DNA of 45,567 bases, taken from positions 1 through 45,567 of the forward strand of contig PBOZ01000047.1 of NCBI GenBank assembly GCA_002724555.1, written 5' to 3'. The position numbers were made by a program, and so were the translations under genes. This document shows positions 8,660 through 16,956 of this stretch, one piece after another; within the stretch, counting starts at the first letter, position 1, and every line of letters begins with the position of its first letter. A model generated the notes under the pieces. It saw nothing but the letters and a program-made list of their open reading frames with translations, was not told the DNA's origin and did not search any database. Source of the DNA: Rickettsiales bacterium (GTDB lineage: Bacteria > Pseudomonadota > Alphaproteobacteria > UBA8366).

Positions 8660-10009
8660 CTAATTGGTGCACCTAGTGAGGACTCGGTCCACCATTTGGC
8701 CTGCTAGGCCTATGTAGTTGCTGGGGTCGCACATCGCCGCGAGTTCCTGGTCGTTCGTATGTTTGGTAATCTCTGGCATACCTCGTAAGACATCTAACAA
8801 GCTGGTGTCGCGTTCAATCGCCTCCCGACAGGCTTCGTAGACGATATCGTGGGCGGTTTGCCGCCCGAGGGTAGATGCGAGGCCCATCATAACGGCTTCC
8901 GAGACGATCAACCCATGGGTCGCGTCGAGGTTCTTGAGCATCCTGTCTTCCTCTACTTCCAGGCCTGGCAGGATGTTGACTGCATGCATCAGTGCGGCTG
9001 ATGTGGCAATAAAGGCTCTAGGTAGGGCGATCAGTTCGAATTTATACGGTCCGCTGGCCCGCTCGTGGTCTTGGACCATACCCCCCAGCATCATTTGTAC
9101 ATCCGCTCGAACGGTCTCGGCTGCTACGATCATCATCTCCGTGCCGACTGGGTTTCGTTTTTGCGGCATGGTGCTGCTGGAGCCGCGTCCTGGGAGGAAG
9201 GGCTCGTAAACCTCCCCAATCTCGGTCTGCATCATAAGCGCGATATCGCAACCGATTTTCGCCAGAGTTCCCGTAACCAGCCCGAGAAATGTGACCGCTT
9301 CCGTCAAGGTGTCACGCATTGTGTGCCAAGTTGCCTCAGGCGTGCGAAGGCCGAGTTCTTTCATCAAACTGTCTTGGATGGCGAACCCATGTTCGGTCAG
9401 AGATGCAAGCGTGCCAGCCGCACCGCCGAATTGTCCGACAAGGACGCGGGGTTTGATCTCGGCCAACCGGGTACGATGTCGTTCGATGCCGGAAAGCCAG
9501 ATGGCAACCTTGAAGCCGAATGTGACGGGCAGGGCGTGCTGGCGGTGGCTACGCCCGGCGATCGGGGTGTCTCGATAATTTCGTGCGAGATCTTGTAAAG
9601 TGCGTGATATTTTTGCCAAATCTCGCTCGATTACCTCAAATGCCTGACGCACTTGGAGCACCAGGGCCGTGTCCATGATGTCCTGCGTCGTCGTGCCGTA
9701 ATGTGCCCATTCGCCAAGTCCTTCCGGAACCGCGGCGACAATTTCCTCGACGACGGGAAGTATTGGTGCACCAACAACTTGGGTTCGTTTCTCATATCTC
9801 TTTAGGTCTATATTCGGGAGATGGGCGTGTTCGATAATGGCATCAGCGGCCTCTTGCGGAATAATGCCGAGGTCGGCTTGCACCTTGGCCAGGGCTCGTT
9901 CGACTTCTAAGTATGCGCTGATCGTGCCACCATCAGAAAATATGGCACGCATTTCGTCGCTGCCGAGTAGATCCTTGAACATGATGGATTCGTGTGCGGT
10001 CGAGGGCAT
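8660..10009 (-). CDS. aspartase/fumarase-superfamily lyase (adenylosuccinate lyase / CMLE-like)
   Basis: The 449-residue protein carries the superfamily signature with the catalytic serine loop (GRGSSSTMPQKRNP), the upstream THxT-like WAHYGTTTQDI motif and the second RSHRQHALP motif. These place it among adenylosuccinate lyase and 3-carboxy-cis,cis-muconate cycloisomerase relatives. Members add or eliminate groups across C-C double bonds through a carbanion. The purine purB gene is usually elsewhere and the context here is not purine synthesis, so a catabolic or sulfonate role is more likely (inference). It lies 93 bases downstream of the HxlR gene on the same strand and may share its transcript. 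Confidence 0.85.
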   Translation of the reverse strand: MPSTAHESIMFKDLLGSDEMRAIFSDGGTISAYLEVERALAKVQADLGIIPQEAADAIIEHAHLPNIDLKRYEKRTQVVGAPILPVVEEIVAAVPEGLGEWAHYGTTTQDIMDTALVLQVRQAFEVIERDLAKISRTLQDLARNYRDTPIAGRSHRQHALPVTFGFKVAIWLSGIERHRTRLAEIKPRVLVGQFGGAAGTLASLTEHGFAIQDSLMKELGLRTPEATWHTMRDTLTEAVTFLGLVTGTLAKIGCDIALMMQTEIGEVYEPFLPGRGSSSTMPQKRNPVGTEMMIVAAETVRADVQMMLGGMVQDHERASGPYKFELIALPRAFIATSAALMHAVNILPGLEVEEDRMLKNLDATHGLIVSEAVMMGLASTLGRQTAHDIVYEACREAIERDTSLLDVLRGMPEITKHTNDQELAAMCDPSNYIGLAGQMVDRVLTRCTN

Positions 10010-10102
10010 CTCTGGTCTCCGGTTGAGGTCGTGGGGCGCGCAGTATTCCCCAATCTGCGATGTTGGTCTAATGCGATGAAAATAGATAGCACTGCGATAG
10101 TG

Positions 10103-10558
10103 TTAAATGCCTTTTACGCCCATAGTGCGGCGCACGCTGATCTTATCAGACTTCACTTCCCGTCCGTCTGAAAGACGGCAATAACGGAGACCAACTGTTT
10201 CGCCGGTTTCTTTCTCTGTGATTTCGACATCGGCGCCACCTGCCGGTTCGCGCCACTTTTGGCCCCATTCGGCGAGTGCGAGTATGGTGGGTCGAAGTTC
10301 TAATGCTTTGGGCGTTAAGCAGTAGACAAAACGTCGTGAATTGGGGATTGAGCGTCTTGCTAGCAAGTCGCCCTCAACCATGCGTTTAAGGCGCTTGGCC
10401 AATAGGTTGCGGGATATGCCGAGCTCCCTCTGTAGCTCATCGAACCGCTTTGGTCCGCTCAAAACATCACGAATTATTAACAGCGTCCATTGGTCGCCAA
10501 CCACGGAAAGTGTATGTGCGACGGGACAGTTTTGGCGCGTGTAGCTTCGAATGCTCAT
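10103..10558 (-). CDS. HxlR-family winged-helix transcriptional regulator
   Basis: The 151-residue protein begins with CPVAHTLSVVGDQWTLLIIRD, the hallmark of HxlR regulators, followed by the winged helix with RFDELQRELGISRNLLAKRL. Cys11 is the conserved cysteine that can sense electrophiles or oxidants in some family members. The C-terminal 50 residues are longer than the minimal domain. It is divergent from the MATE exporter with only 51 AT-rich bases between, which fits local control of that exporter, of itself and perhaps of the lyase downstream (inference). Confidence 0.9.
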   Translation of the reverse strand: MSIRSYTRQNCPVAHTLSVVGDQWTLLIIRDVLSGPKRFDELQRELGISRNLLAKRLKRMVEGDLLARRSIPNSRRFVYCLTPKALELRPTILALAEWGQKWREPAGGADVEITEKETGETVGLRYCRLSDGREVKSDKISVRRTMGVKGI

Positions 10559-10609
10559 AATACATTATAATAAGTTTACTTTTTGAATGAAAGAAATTAA
10601 GTATAAAAA
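10559..10609. promoter_or_regulatory. AT-rich divergent promoter between HxlR regulator and MATE gene
   Basis: These 51 bases must hold both promoters. They contain an inverted TACTT...AAGTA pair and a TATAATAAG stretch. An HxlR operator is plausible here but I cannot define it. Confidence 0.4.
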
Positions 10610-11974
10610 ATGAACTTAACTCGTGCGGGAAAATTCACCCAATTAGATCTTATGTTGCGAGCGCCTGTTCCGGAAATGCTTTGGCGGTTAGCGGGGCCCA
10701 ATGTGGTTGCAATTACCGTGCTGACGGCGGTCACATTCGCGGACGCTTGGTATGTTGGCCGATTGGGCACTGTCGCTCTGGCGAGTTTAGCTTTGGTTTT
10801 TCCTTTTCAAACCTTAATGCAAATGATGGCCGGTGGTTCCATTGGTGGCGGCGTGACATCGTCGATGGCGCGGGCTCTGGGTAAGGGTAATAACGATATG
10901 GCCGCGAAAGTTCTTTGGCACGCTGTTCTAATTGGAATTGCAATGTCGATCGTTTTTGCGTTTGTTTTTGGCCTTTTTTCGTCGCCTATTTTCGCTTTGC
11001 TTGGGGGTAAGGGGATAGCCTTGGAGGGAGCGGTCGCCTATGCCCAAATTGCATTTGGGGCGGCGATTGCAATCTGGATGCTGTATGTATTTTCAGCTGC
11101 TCTTCGCGGCATGGGGGATACGTTGACGCCGTCGCGCGCTATTACAATCGGCAGCGTTGTTCAGGTCGCCCTTTCTGGTGCCTTGACATTGGGGTGGGGC
11201 TTCTTCCCTGATTTCGGTGTGACTGGCCCCGCGATCGCAATGATTATCTGCCAGGGAAGCGCTGCGCTTTATATGGCGTACTACTTGGCCTCTGGGCGTG
11301 CTCGTGTCCGTCTGATGCCGCAAAAAATTGAAGGAGCCATTTTCCTGGACATTTTGAAGGTCGGTGGGATTGGGCTCTTCAACAGTTTCTTCATGGCCGC
11401 AACGGTTATTGTGGTGACAGGTTTCATCGGAGCTTATGGGACTGAGGCGCTCGCGGGTTACGGGCTCGGTGCCCGGTTGGAATTGATGTTGGTTCCCTTG
11501 TCCTTCGGTATCGGGGCGGCGTTGACGGCCGCTGTCGGTGCGAATTTTGGCGCTCAGCAGTACGCCCGCGCGCGACGAGTTGCATGGGTTGGCGCGGCAA
11601 CAACATTCGTTGTCACCGGTGCGATAGGAACGGCAGTTGCCATTGTACCGGGTCTTTGGCTTGACATGTTTACGGACGAGGCCATTCCCTATGGCTACGG
11701 TGCGTCGTATCTATCTATCGCCGGTCCCTTCTACGCGTTGTTTGGCGCCGGTCAGGCACTTTATTTCGCCAGTCAGGGTACTGGGCGCGTCCTGTTGCCT
11801 GTCTTGGCTTCAGGTGTTCGGTTCTTTGTCGTCATTGGTTTTGGAAGCCTTGCGGTGGCAGCTGGCTGGAACATCACCACCCTGTTTTGGATTGTGGCGC
11901 TTGGTCTTGTATTAATTGGTATCGGCCAAGCGCTTTGCCTTTTCACACCAGGCTGGCGGCCGCAGAGGAATTGA
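10610..11974 (+). CDS. MATE family efflux transporter
   Basis: This 454-residue inner-membrane protein has about 12 hydrophobic segments and the two-fold repeat of MATE exporters, with the conserved PNVVAITVLTAVTFADAWYV region in the first helix and GYGLGARLELMLVPLSFG in the second half. Family members expel cationic drugs or metabolites in exchange for Na+ or H+. The gene is divergent from an HxlR regulator, a common arrangement for inducible exporters, and ends four bases before the convergent thioesterase gene. The substrate is not predictable. Confidence 0.93.
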   Translation: MNLTRAGKFTQLDLMLRAPVPEMLWRLAGPNVVAITVLTAVTFADAWYVGRLGTVALASLALVFPFQTLMQMMAGGSIGGGVTSSMARALGKGNNDMAAKVLWHAVLIGIAMSIVFAFVFGLFSSPIFALLGGKGIALEGAVAYAQIAFGAAIAIWMLYVFSAALRGMGDTLTPSRAITIGSVVQVALSGALTLGWGFFPDFGVTGPAIAMIICQGSAALYMAYYLASGRARVRLMPQKIEGAIFLDILKVGGIGLFNSFFMAATVIVVTGFIGAYGTEALAGYGLGARLELMLVPLSFGIGAALTAAVGANFGAQQYARARRVAWVGAATTFVVTGAIGTAVAIVPGLWLDMFTDEAIPYGYGASYLSIAGPFYALFGAGQALYFASQGTGRVLLPVLASGVRFFVVIGFGSLAVAAGWNITTLFWIVALGLVLIGIGQALCLFTPGWRPQRN

Positions 11975-11978
11975 ATTT

Positions 11979-12401
11979 TCAGTCTTTGATCACGTTCGTT
12001 AGGAATGTGCCCCGACCGCTCGCCAACATTTTGCCATCTGGGTCATACACTTCCGCTTCTGCTGTGGAATAGACACGGCCAAGTTTAACAATGCGGGCCT
12101 TGGCGATCATGTCGCACTTGATGGCAGCGCGGTGGTAGTCGACACGTATATCAATCGTGGGGACCGCCATACCGGCCCAAGCCATAATGGCGTAGTCTGC
12201 GGCCATGTCGATAATCGTGGCGAGGATACCGCCATGCGTATAATGGCGCTCCGGATGAACCATCATCTCCTCACGAAAGGGAATGTGGAAGGTGACCTCC
12301 TCGTCCGTCAAATCTGTCACTTCGACACCCAGCCACTGATGATAGGGCCCCATCTTGATGCGTTCGTTTAACTCGGCAAGCGTCGCCTTGTGTTGGTTCA
12401 T
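11979..12401 (-). CDS. PaaI-family thioesterase (hotdog fold)
   Basis: The 140-residue product has the hotdog-fold pattern of PaaI/YbgC-like acyl-CoA thioesterases, with the HTHG-type motif here as HYTHGGILATIIDMAADYA. His-Gly and the following Asp are positioned as in PaaI. A strong TTAGGAG ribosome site precedes the ATG at 12401. It lies eight bases after the dehydrogenase gene on the same strand, so the two form an operon. Such enzymes release CoA from aryl- or acyl-CoA intermediates, which suits the CoA-transferase and acyl-CoA dehydrogenase nearby. Confidence 0.88.
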   Translation of the reverse strand: MNQHKATLAELNERIKMGPYHQWLGVEVTDLTDEEVTFHIPFREEMMVHPERHYTHGGILATIIDMAADYAIMAWAGMAVPTIDIRVDYHRAAIKCDMIAKARIVKLGRVYSTAEAEVYDPDGKMLASGRGTFLTNVIKD

Positions 12402-12409
12402 GATTTCTC

Positions 12410-13417
12410 CTAAGGCTCAATGATAATTTTGCCGAAAACTTCACGGTCTTCAATCATGCGTATGCCTTCTGCGCCCTGCTCTAACGGAAGGATCGTCTCG
12501 ATGGTGGGTTCCATCGAGCCATCCTGGATATAGCCCATCAATTTGGTTAGATCTTCTTTAGTCCAGCTATTTGAGCCGCAGATCTTTAACTCAAAGGTCC
12601 AGATGTAACGGATATCGGTTTTTGGATCAAAGCCAGCTGTGGCACCACACGTCAGCAGCCTTCCGCCACGTTTCATGCATTTAAAAGAATTCACCCAAGT
12701 ATCGCCGCCAGTAAAATTGACGACGACATCCACGCCTCCATCGTAAGTCCGTCGATGCGGCTTGCCATACATACCATTGACCTCCTTGCGGAAATCAACT
12801 TCGTTGTAGTTAAGAACGTGGTCGGAGCCCATTTCTTTGAGACGATCGAGTTTATCTTGCGAGCCCGCGCACGAGATGACCTCCATCCCCATTTTTTTTC
12901 CAAGTAAAACGCAGCAAGTACCAACACCGCCGGATGCACCAAGGACCAGCATTTTCTCGCCAGCTTTCACATTGCCGTTTTCGAACATCATTCGGTGAGC
13001 TGTGCCATAGGCGACGGGCAGCGCAGCTGCCTGAGCAAAGGATACACCATCTGGAATTGGTATAAGCTGATGGGCGCGCACACGACAGAGCTCTGCCATT
13101 CCACCGTCGCAAGTTTCCCCCTGAAGTCCGCCTTCAACCCGGTTGATTGGGTCGACAAGGACGCGGTCTCCCTTTTTCCATCCTTCGACATCTGGACCAA
13201 TCTCCGCGACTTCACCCGCGACATCCAAGCCCGGTATCACCGGCAGGTTAAGCGTGATCCCTGGCATGCCGCGGCGTGTGAAGACGTCGTGGTAATTCAG
13301 AGACGTGGCTTTCACCCGAACTAAAATATCACCTGGACCGATCTCCGGGTCGCGATAATTTGCCTCGTAAATGAGCTGTTCCTGCTCGCCATGTTCATAA
13401 AGGACGACCGCTTTCAT
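12410..13417 (-). CDS. MDR-family zinc-binding dehydrogenase / quinone reductase-like
   Basis: This 335-residue medium-chain dehydrogenase/reductase has a GroES-like N-terminal domain (residues about 1-130, with PGLDVAGEVAEIG) and a Rossmann domain with GASGGVGTCC near residue 160. The catalytic-zinc Cys-His set of true alcohol dehydrogenases is not evident, so an NADPH quinone or enoyl reductase role is as likely as alcohol oxidation. An AAGGGA site lies nine bases before the ATG at 13417. It heads a two-gene operon with the thioesterase. Confidence 0.87.
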   Translation of the reverse strand: MKAVVLYEHGEQEQLIYEANYRDPEIGPGDILVRVKATSLNYHDVFTRRGMPGITLNLPVIPGLDVAGEVAEIGPDVEGWKKGDRVLVDPINRVEGGLQGETCDGGMAELCRVRAHQLIPIPDGVSFAQAAALPVAYGTAHRMMFENGNVKAGEKMLVLGASGGVGTCCVLLGKKMGMEVISCAGSQDKLDRLKEMGSDHVLNYNEVDFRKEVNGMYGKPHRRTYDGGVDVVVNFTGGDTWVNSFKCMKRGGRLLTCGATAGFDPKTDIRYIWTFELKICGSNSWTKEDLTKLMGYIQDGSMEPTIETILPLEQGAEGIRMIEDREVFGKIIIEP

Positions 13418-13688
13418 ATCCGCATTCCCTTCAATTTTGCAGCAGGGAATTTAGTTGGTGCGGGGCCGTCCGTCCATGGCGAGCTGCCTGTAGTCTCAAC
13501 GTTTAGGATAAAACTCTCGAAACAACCCAATATCTGAACCCAAAGATGGATATCTAAAACATCATGTTGTATCGATTTTGACGTCTATTAGTTACAGAAA
13601 TAGAAGCCAATTCGATCCATGACACGAATGGCGACAAAACTGTGTCACATCTGTCGTGGCATAATCTATACTTATCGTCTGAAATTGG

Positions 13689-14885
13689 TTAGTTTTCGAT
13701 CAACGCGCCAGAGGATTTCAATGCGTCAATCGTGGTGCTATCGAGACCAGCTTCTTGGAGTATTTCGCGGCCATGTTCTCCCAGTCTGGGCGCTGGCCCC
13801 TTCGCTTCGGCCCGTTTGCCGTCAAACCAGAGAGCCTGATGGGCCAGTTCGATCTCGCCAACACCTGGTTGATCAACAGTCAGCATACCGCCAAGTGCTT
13901 CGACCTGCGGATCAGCTTTGACTTTATCCAAGGTATTTACAGGCGTAGCCGGTACACCATTGGCACGCAATGCGTCGGAGACTTCTTGAGCGGTCCGGCT
14001 TGAGACATATTCCTCCACAATGGCTTCGGTTTCCGGTCGGTTTTCAACGCGCTTGGCATTGGTGGCGAAGTTGGGGTCGTCTGCCAGCTCCGCATGGCCC
14101 ATCGTGTTGGCTAGGTTGCGAAACATTCTGTCATTGAGGCAGGCGATGGCGACATCGGCGTCCTTTGCCTCAAAAGTTTGATAGGGGCAGAAATTAGGAT
14201 GGCCACGGCCCATTTTTCCGGGTGGATTGCCGGTCGCTTGCATCGCAGGCCACATGTAACTGAGGCTCGCAATTTGACCTTCGAGAAGTGAGGTCTGCAC
14301 TAACGACCCTTTACCTGTCCGATTGTGTTTAAAAAGCGCAGAGACAATGCCAAGCGCACCATGCAAGGATGCGGTAATGTCCATCATAGGCCCGCCGATC
14401 CGGGCGGCGGGTCCATCCTCGTGCCCTATCATACTCATTTGGCCAGAGAATGCCTGGATAAAAAAGTCCATTGCTGGATCGTTGGCGCGGGGACCCTTGT
14501 GCCCGAAACCTGAAATTGCACAATAAATGACGTCCGGGTTCATCGCTTTAACCGCTTTGGGGCCGACCCCTAGTCGATCCGATACGCCGGGGCGGAAATT
14601 CTCAAGCACCACATCGGCGCCCTCGCAGATTTTGAGGTATGCATTTACTGCCTCTGGGTTCTTTAGATCTAGGGAAATACTCCGTTTGGAACGATTGATT
14701 GCCGCGGTGAAGGCGGAAAAATCACTGCCTCCGATAAATGGCAGGTAACGTCGGGTTTCATCACCTTCTGGCGACTCTACCTTGATAACGTCGGCGCCAA
14801 GATCACTTAGCAAAAGTCCGCAATATGGGGCAGCAAGAACGATACCCAATTCTACGACCTTGATTCCTTCGAGTGGCTTCTGCAT
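13689..14885 (-). CDS. CaiB/BaiF (family III) CoA-transferase
   Basis: The 398-residue protein starts PLEGIKVVELG and has SDLGADVIKVESPEGDETRR and RSKRSISLDLKNPEA, all standard for family III CoA-transferases. The likely catalytic aspartate is in the GGPMMDITASLHG stretch. Members move CoA between carboxylic acids (formyl/oxalate, carnitine, mesaconate, succinyl types). It is divergent from an acyl-CoA dehydrogenase across 120 bases, a common pairing in which the transferase activates the acid that the dehydrogenase oxidises (inference). The acid is unknown. Confidence 0.92.
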   Translation of the reverse strand: MQKPLEGIKVVELGIVLAAPYCGLLLSDLGADVIKVESPEGDETRRYLPFIGGSDFSAFTAAINRSKRSISLDLKNPEAVNAYLKICEGADVVLENFRPGVSDRLGVGPKAVKAMNPDVIYCAISGFGHKGPRANDPAMDFFIQAFSGQMSMIGHEDGPAARIGGPMMDITASLHGALGIVSALFKHNRTGKGSLVQTSLLEGQIASLSYMWPAMQATGNPPGKMGRGHPNFCPYQTFEAKDADVAIACLNDRMFRNLANTMGHAELADDPNFATNAKRVENRPETEAIVEEYVSSRTAQEVSDALRANGVPATPVNTLDKVKADPQVEALGGMLTVDQPGVGEIELAHQALWFDGKRAEAKGPAPRLGEHGREILQEAGLDSTTIDALKSSGALIEN

Positions 14886-14909
14886 ATCTAATCACCAAAC
14901 ATGTTTAAA

Positions 14910-14925
14910 CCGGATAAAATTCCGG
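14910..14925. promoter_or_regulatory. inverted repeat, possible operator in divergent promoter region
   Basis: CCGGA-TAAAAT-TCCGG is a perfect 5-bp inverted repeat with a 6-base AT spacer. It lies 24 bases from the CoA-transferase start and near a 10-bp palindrome, AAACATGTTT, at 14897-14906. Both fall in the 120-base divergent gap, so either could bind a dimeric regulator. Confidence 0.35.
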
Positions 14926-15005
14926 CGACCGAAGCTAAAATAGATTTGTGCCGCGCCCGACCAAGGTATGCCTGTGCGTGGGCCGAAAAAAATGTGGAGA
15001 GTGAG

Positions 15006-16172
15006 ATGGCTATGCAACTGACCGAAGACCAGGAATCGATCCGCGAGACTGTGGAGCGCGTCTGCCTCGAATTTGAGGACGATTACTGGTTGGAGCATGA
15101 TGAAAGCGGGGAATTTCCGGAAGAATTTTACCGCGCGATGGCGGCCGGCGGCTGGCTCGGCATTGCGATGCCAGAAGAATACGGCGGTGCTGGTCTAGGT
15201 GTTACCGAGGCTACAATTATGATGCACACGGTGGCAAAAACGCGCGGCGCAATGAGTGCAGCCTCCTCAATCCACATGAACATCTTCGGTCCTCATGCCA
15301 TTACCGTTTTTGGCACAGATGAACAGAAGCAACGGTGGATCCCAGGCCTTGTCGCTGGCGAGTATAAGTCGTGCTTTGGTGTTACAGAGCCTAATTCGGG
15401 CCTCAACACTGCTAATCTGCAGACCCGTGCTGAACGCACCAATAAGGGATGGGTTGTCAACGGGCGCAAGATTTGGACCTCGACCGCCCAGGTTGCCGAT
15501 AAGATTTTGCTGATTGCTCGCACAACACCTCAGGAAGATTGCAAGAAGCCGGTCGATGGCCTCAGTCTTTTTTTCACTGATCTTGACCGTAAGTATTGCG
15601 ATGTCCGCCGTATCCCAAAGATGGGTCGCAAGGCTGTCGACTCCAACGAAATCTTTATCGACGGGCTGCCTATTTCGGAAGAAGACTTGATCGGTGAGGA
15701 AGGTAAGGGCTTCCGCTATCTGCTGCACAGTCTCAATCCAGAACGGATCCTGGTTGGATGCGAAGCCATTGGTATTGGTCAGCAAGCCTTAGAACGGGCA
15801 TCAAATTATGCGCGTGACCGGGTTGTCTTTAATCGTCCAATTGGCCAAAATCAAAGTATCCAACACCCCTTGGCTGAATGCTGGATGGAGTTGGAAGCTG
15901 CGCAGTTGATGGCGATGCATGCGGCAAAGCTTTATGATGCGGGTGAGGAGTGCGGTGCGGAAGCTAACTCAGCTAAATACCTTGGCGCTGAGGCCGGCTT
16001 TAAGGCATGCACCCAGGCGATCATGACCCACGGTGGCATGGGCTATGCTAAAGAGTTCCACGTTGAGCGATTGCTCCGCGAAGTAATGATTTCGCGCATT
16101 GCACCTGTCAGTCCCCAGATGATCCTGAATTATATTTCTGAGCGGGTTTTGGAACTGCCCCGGTCGTATTAA
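15006..16172 (+). CDS. acyl-CoA dehydrogenase family protein
   Basis: The 388-residue product has the full acyl-CoA dehydrogenase layout: N-terminal helices, FGVTEPNSGLNT near the flavin site, and C-terminal GGMGYAKEFHVERLLREV. I chose the ATG at 15006, which has GGAGAGTG just upstream; the open frame from 14901 adds 35 residues without resemblance. The position of the usual catalytic Glu in a YEGTSQ motif reads APVSPQM here. That motif, ending LPRSY, is common in one proteobacterial subfamily, so the base may lie elsewhere or the substrate may be atypical. It is divergent from the CoA-transferase. Confidence 0.9.
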   Translation: MAMQLTEDQESIRETVERVCLEFEDDYWLEHDESGEFPEEFYRAMAAGGWLGIAMPEEYGGAGLGVTEATIMMHTVAKTRGAMSAASSIHMNIFGPHAITVFGTDEQKQRWIPGLVAGEYKSCFGVTEPNSGLNTANLQTRAERTNKGWVVNGRKIWTSTAQVADKILLIARTTPQEDCKKPVDGLSLFFTDLDRKYCDVRRIPKMGRKAVDSNEIFIDGLPISEEDLIGEEGKGFRYLLHSLNPERILVGCEAIGIGQQALERASNYARDRVVFNRPIGQNQSIQHPLAECWMELEAAQLMAMHAAKLYDAGEECGAEANSAKYLGAEAGFKACTQAIMTHGGMGYAKEFHVERLLREVMISRIAPVSPQMILNYISERVLELPRSY

Positions 16173-16470
16173 GAAATTTTACTCACGCGATCCATTCTCC
16201 ACTGGTGAGAATAGGAAGCGTGAAAATACACACGTTTTAGCCTTTTTTGCGGCTCGGCGCCGAGTCCGTAAAAAAGGCCCCATGAAGCTAATTTGATATC
16301 GCGAATTTGTTTGATTTCGAATAAACCAAATTTTTTGCGGTTGGCCGTATATGCGATTGTGGTTCGGTGTATTTGATAATCTTGGGTAAACGTTTTTCTT
16401 TGGGCTTTGCGTTTGAGGTTTGCCAAATACATTCCTTGCGAAATAAACGCATGTTAAAGGAACAATTTAG
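16173..16470. other. structured intergenic region before the MaoC-ComA pair
   Basis: These 298 bases contain the large palindrome at 16240-16278 and a second inverted repeat at 16304-16332 (AATTTGTTT with AAACCAAATT, one-base bulge). There is also a direct repeat of TTTTTTGCGG followed by similar bases, at 16243 and 16331. An AAAGGA ribosome site ends the region. No protein is supported here. Confidence 0.5.
16240..16278. repeat. long palindrome with inverted T-run/A-run polarity
   Basis: A left arm with six T (16240-16258) and a right arm with six A (16259-16278) pair over 19 bp, with one bulged T (16265) and one G-U pair, around a central CTCGGC/GCCGAG palindrome. In ordinary bidirectional terminators the A-run comes first and the T-run last; here the order is reversed on both strands, so neither transcript gets a trailing U-tract. 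It could be a cruciform, a protein-binding site or an mRNA hairpin. Confidence 0.6.
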
Positions 16471-16947
16471 ATGGCGACGAATTCTGATTTACGTACCATT
16501 GGCCTCGGGTTTTGTTGGCAGGATTACGAAGTCGGCGATCGGTTCCAAACAATTGGACGCACGGTGACAGAGGCGGATTTGGTAAATTTCATTAATACCA
16601 CCGGTATGACCGAGGTTATGTTCAATAATCTCGTCTATATAGAGGAAAAATCGGCCGTCAATGGGCGCGCAATACCGGGTGCGCTGACCTACGCCATTGC
16701 AGAGGGATTGTTGGTGCAGTCGACGATGCAACACACGGGGCTCGCCTTCCTCAATATGGAACTTGATGTAAAGGGTCCGACTTTTGTGAACGACACCTTG
16801 CATGTTGAGGTCGAAGTGCTCGAAGTTCGTCAAACTTCGAAGGGTAATCGGGGGTTGGTTCGAACGCGGAATGAAGTGAAAAACCAGCACGGTGAGACAG
16901 TGATCGTCTACACGCCGCTCCGCATGGTTGCTGGCCGGGAAGAATAG
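16471..16947 (+). CDS. MaoC-family dehydratase-like protein
   Basis: The 158-residue protein is a single hotdog domain of the MaoC type, with EVGDRFQTIGRTVTEADLVNF at the start and VKGPTFVNDTLHVEVEV in the second half. The family catalytic loop, normally Gly-Asp-x-Asn-Pro-x-His, reads GMTEVMF here, so the usual Asp and His are absent. Canonical hydration may not occur, or it may use another acid such as the Glu in that loop. It lies nine bases before the ComA-like gene, so the two are co-transcribed and probably work together. Confidence 0.85.
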   Translation: MATNSDLRTIGLGFCWQDYEVGDRFQTIGRTVTEADLVNFINTTGMTEVMFNNLVYIEEKSAVNGRAIPGALTYAIAEGLLVQSTMQHTGLAFLNMELDVKGPTFVNDTLHVEVEVLEVRQTSKGNRGLVRTRNEVKNQHGETVIVYTPLRMVAGREE

Positions 16948-16956
16948 CGGGTTATT

